A stretch of 10,917 bases of DNA from Dictyocoela muelleri. Taxonomy: Eukaryota > Microsporidia. Position 1 is the stretch's first letter, and each line of letters starts with the position of its first letter. The DNA is taken from positions 1 to 10,917 of the forward strand of contig SDVU01000746.1 in the NCBI GenBank assembly GCA_016256075.1. The letters run 5' to 3'. Made by a program: the position numbers and the translations under genes. Positions 8,401 to 10,917 of this stretch are shown here, in pieces. A model generated the notes under the pieces. That model searched no databases. It was not told the origin of the DNA and worked only from the letters and a program-made list of their open reading frames with translations.

Positions 8401-8564
8401 ATTACAATTGCAAATTAATAATTTCACGTAAAAATCTTGAGTTTTGCATTGCTGGTCGGAAACAAGGAAAGATAGTTTTCACAAATAATGGTTATATACA
8501 ATATAAGGATATTAAAAATACGGTTTCCTTTAAATTCTTATTTATAAAGTTCAAAAGGTATTAA
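8401..8564 (+). pseudogene. First half of a FLYWCH zinc finger, fragment
   Basis: The open frame here reads EFCIAGRKQGKIVFTNNGY, then IQYKDIKNTVSF. This is the usual start of a FLYWCH finger in MULE transposases: a basic GRKxGK stretch, a short strand, then GY-x-Y-K. The WRC-x4-C half that should follow is absent; the frame runs into KFLFIKFKRY and a stop at 8562-8564. It sits about 50 bases outside the MULE's right end, while the complementary half starts at 6966. It is either the front of a second, otherwise lost MULE copy or a displaced part of the same one. Only the motif resemblance supports the call. Confidence 0.5.
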
Positions 8565-10394
8565 AAAATTGAAAATATAATAAAATACTAAGTAAGTTCT
8601 AACGAAATCGAATCTTTAGGGGTTCACTCTATTTTGTATATTTTAAGTTTCATGGCTTTAATCCTTTTTATTACATTTTATTGAATAATTGAAATAAGAG
8701 CTTATAATAATTATAAGAAAAATATCTGTTGTTCTAGTGTAGTGTAGCTGATCAAGAATTGTTCCATATTTTACAGTGAAACATAAGAAACTCGTCTAGA
8801 TGAGAGGATTTGTGCAGAGACGAATCTTTGCAAAAACACCAGAAAAAAAAATTTATAAAAATATTATAATATTCATAATTTGATGAGTCATTGATAGAGA
8901 CAAAATCCTATATCAGTTTGCCTCTTTGTAACTTATTCACTATAACTTACTTGAACACTAATAACTAAAGATCTAAAAATTAAGTTTCTATCTTTGGGTT
9001 GTTAATTATAAACCTTTTAAGATATAAAGTTTAATATTTAGCAAATTAATTAATGACGAGACTTCTTTTTACTTAAGAAAGTATGCGTTTGATGATTTTG
9101 ATTTAATGATTTCTATTTAGTAAGTATTCATGATCCTTGTCATTATTTGATTTTTATCAGAAAACTTAAATAAATTTATATTTAAATAAGTTTTATGAAA
9201 AAATGAAAAAATAATAATTCTAACATTTAAGTAAAGATATTTAGAAAAATATATACCTCCTTGCTTCGAAAAGCCTAGTTAGGCTCGATATTTCGACAAT
9301 TGGTTTCTAAAAATTCTTAATATATATTACATGCTGACAATATACATAATTTCTATTCCATATAACTATTTTTGATTGTTCTTTTTATTTATTCTTTAGA
9401 TATAAGTCTCACATAACCAACCAAGCTGTTTTCAGGTTTTTTGTTTTATCAAAGAATCAGTAAGATACAGATAATTAATATTTTTTTGTAAATTCATAAG
9501 ATCTAATAATATTTTACTGATACGCACAATCGAACTGACACAAGTCTTGAATTTATCTTCTACTAATTATCACATTAAACCAAATTTTAGTAGGCTTAAC
9601 TCTTTAATTTTCTATAATTTCAAAATACTTAGTCAACAATGAAATTTTCCAATTTTTAATTAAGTCGGGGATGAGATATTTAATCAATTATACTTTAATT
9701 GTTTCAAGCGTTTAAAAAAGTTATATCTTCATATTCATAATAATTTTGAATATTTAACCTCTACTTCCTATTCAGATAATTTAAAAATAGTATCAATTAT
9801 TAATTTAAATAAGTCATTATTAGGTTTAATCTCGATGTTCATTTAGATTGTTTATAAAAAATGAAGTTTTTAATAATTTCTCATTTAAAGCTATTTTTAA
9901 TTGATAAAAAACAAATAGTTCTTTATAAAAAATGAAATATTAGTAAAATAAAAAAATAGTTAAATTTAACACTAATAAGCACATTCATCAATAACAATTA
10001 TCAAAATTTTGAATTTGAATTATTTAAAGTTATTGAGAAAGTTATGAAAAAAATAATAGTCGTATTGAAATATTGAAATAAGAGGATTATTATGTATATT
10101 AATGAGTTTAAGAGTGTATTAATATTTTGGTTATTGATAATCATTAAATTTCAAAAAAAAGTCATAAATTAGGATGACTTTAGAGGATTGCTCTTTAAAA
10201 GCAAATTTTGAAATTTTAGGTTCATAATTAGAATTTTTAATTTCGATTTATATTTTTAAGATTTAAAGTTACATTTTTAAGATTTTAAAGGTCATAAGTA
10301 TTATATAAGCAATGTTATCATTTATATTCATCATTCATAAATACTCATTGAATACTTTCATTAAACTACTGTTTTAAATTCATATAAATCGATT
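8565..10394. other. AT-rich stretch without a recognisable gene
   Basis: No open frame of useful length and no domain that I recognise on either strand. GGGG-ATG occurs at about 9667-9673 but opens only 14 codons. Short repeats occur, such as ATTTTTAAGATTTAAAG twice in tandem at 10252-10290 and TTATAAAAAATGAA at about 9852 and 9924. A hairpin at 9266-9296 is listed separately. The stretch lies downstream of the gene at 10395-10790 and may contain decayed mobile DNA. Confidence 0.55.
9266..9296. other. Small hairpin of unknown role
   Basis: TCGAAA-AGCCTA, a two-base turn, then TAGGCT and, after a five-base bulge, TTTCGA. It is unusually GC-rich for its surroundings, with 12 paired bases in total. 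There is no gene end next to it, so a terminator role is not supported. Confidence 0.45.
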
Positions 10395-10790
10395 TTATTT
10401 CATGATTTCACCTCGCATATACTTTTTTATACTTTCATCCAACTCTTCTTTACTAATATTTCGCTTACGTTGATCTTGTCGAATACCAGTTCGTCGAATA
10501 AAACTATTAAATGTAGGAGGTCTTGAAAATTCTCGTCTTTCAAATACTGTACTCCTATAAGGTCCTCTTATCGGATTTCTGGGCATATAATTATTCCTTA
10601 TTGGTCTCTCCAAGTCATAACGATTGTAGTCATTATATGGTATGTATCGTGGTCTTTCATAAATGTTTCCTCGTATTTGATCTCTCTGGTATCTTCCTCT
10701 TGATCTGAGTGGATGATTACTCATGTTTTCAAATTGTCTTTGGTGGCTATATGATCCACGAGCTGGGTTACGAGATTGTCTTCTATCCAT
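10395..10790 (-). CDS. Arginine-rich RG protein with UAP56-binding-like C-terminus; possible mRNA export adaptor
   Basis: A 131-residue, strongly basic, low-complexity protein with 27 Arg (about one in five), ten Tyr spread in RxxY-type spacing, and RG pairs at 11, 31, 40, 75 and 126. No folded RNA-binding domain is visible; residues 1-110 look disordered. The last 20 residues can form a helix and contain LDESIKKYM (117-125), which fits the LDxxLDxYM pattern of the UAP56-binding motif found at the ends of Yra1, ALYREF and CHTOP/FOP proteins, with Ile for the second Leu and Lys for the second Asp. If real, the protein would link bound mRNA to the helicase Sub2/UAP56 in the nucleus. The start is supported by CCCC at -4 to -7 and a TATA-like element near -24. 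AATAAA overlaps the stop codon (minus strand of 10394-10399), as in compact microsporidian genes. It could instead be another RGG-type RNA-binding or ribosome-biogenesis protein. That it is a gene is well supported; the role is inference. Confidence 0.75.
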   Translation of the reverse strand: MDRRQSRNPARGSYSHQRQFENMSNHPLRSRGRYQRDQIRGNIYERPRYIPYNDYNRYDLERPIRNNYMPRNPIRGPYRSTVFERREFSRPPTFNSFIRRTGIRQDQRKRNISKEELDESIKKYMRGEIMK

Positions 10791-10817
10791 TGAGGGGTGT
10801 TTTTTAATTTTTTTATA
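10791..10817 (-). promoter_or_regulatory. Compact promoter and start signal of the RG protein gene
   Basis: Read on the minus strand, TATAAAA lies at -27 to -21 and CACCCCTCA directly before the ATG, with C at -4 to -7. This pair, a TATA-like element a short way upstream and a CCC signal at the start, is the usual minimal layout in microsporidia. The TATA call is weak because the region is AT-rich anyway; the CCCC run is the informative part. Confidence 0.5.
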
Positions 10818-10840
10818 ATTATGAATAAATTGATTTAATG

Positions 10841-10917
10841 ATGTTAATGTTAATGTTAATGTTAATGTTAATGTTAATGTTAATGTTAATGTTAATGTTA
10901 ATGTTAATGTTAATGTT
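10841..10917. repeat. Hexamer tandem repeat, about 13 copies of GTTAAT
   Basis: A perfect six-base array running to the window edge, so its full length is unknown. It starts 51 bases upstream of the ATG of the RG protein gene. It is not the TTAGG-type telomere repeat known in Encephalitozoon. It may be an ordinary microsatellite at which an assembly stopped. Confidence 0.95.

Noticed and set aside
8880-8913. Hammerhead-ribozyme-like string (TGATGAGTC, short loop, GAGACAAAA)
   Set aside because: The core needs CTGATGA and GAAA; here both are changed (TTGATGA, AAAA) and no flanking stems I and III could be found.
9667-9712. GGGG directly before an ATG, a possible microsporidian gene start
   Set aside because: The frame closes after 14 codons.
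10252-10290. Tandem copy of ATTTTTAAGATTTAAAG
   Set aside because: Two AT-rich units only; likely simple slippage with no wider pattern.
10523-10708. 61-codon plus-strand frame
   Set aside because: It is antisense to the arginine-rich gene and explained by its codon pattern.

Overview
The window looks like an AT-rich, gene-poor stretch of a microsporidian nuclear genome, most likely of the Nosema/Vairimorpha kind. There are two lines of evidence. Both intact genes carry a CCCC run 2 to 7 bases before the ATG, which is the start-proximal signal typical of microsporidian genes. The mobile elements are eukaryotic DNA-transposon families (Merlin, pogo/Tigger, FLYWCH-type Mutator) that are known from or plausible in that group. 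No introns, tRNAs or complete rRNA genes were recognised. The genus is an inference; I could run no search.

Layout. Positions 1-3921 are very AT-rich with no convincing gene. They hold an (AT)n tract and, on the minus strand at about 1217-1269, a short stretch strikingly like the conserved core of bacterial 5S rRNA. Positions 3922-5054 hold a Merlin-type (IS1016/IS1595, ISXO2-like) DNA transposon with an intact 298-residue transposase on the minus strand. Its 23-base terminal repeat occurs four times, and two of these copies face each other as a 47-base palindrome just upstream of the gene. Positions 5111-6612 hold, on the minus strand, a heavily decayed pogo/Tigger (DDE_1) transposase whose C-terminal part contains an inverted partial duplication. 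Positions 6644-8391 hold, on the plus strand, a decayed Mutator-like element (MULE) with hairpin-bearing terminal inverted repeats. Just outside its right end lies a separate fragment of a FLYWCH zinc finger, the half that is missing from the front of the MULE.

Positions 8565-10394 again have no gene that I can support, only a small hairpin and short repeats. The last gene (10395-10790, minus) is a small arginine-rich RG/Y protein. It ends in a motif resembling the UAP56-binding motif of Yra1/ALYREF/CHTOP mRNA export adaptors. Its promoter region runs straight into about 13 copies of a hexamer (GTTAAT) that continues to the window edge.

The window is best read as a transposon graveyard with one element that still looks whole (Merlin), beside one probable host gene. 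The genes do not form a pathway or operon. The main points of interest are the odd terminal-repeat architecture of the Merlin copy, the rearranged pogo and MULE remains, the 5S-like fragment, and the export-adaptor-like protein next to a hexamer array.
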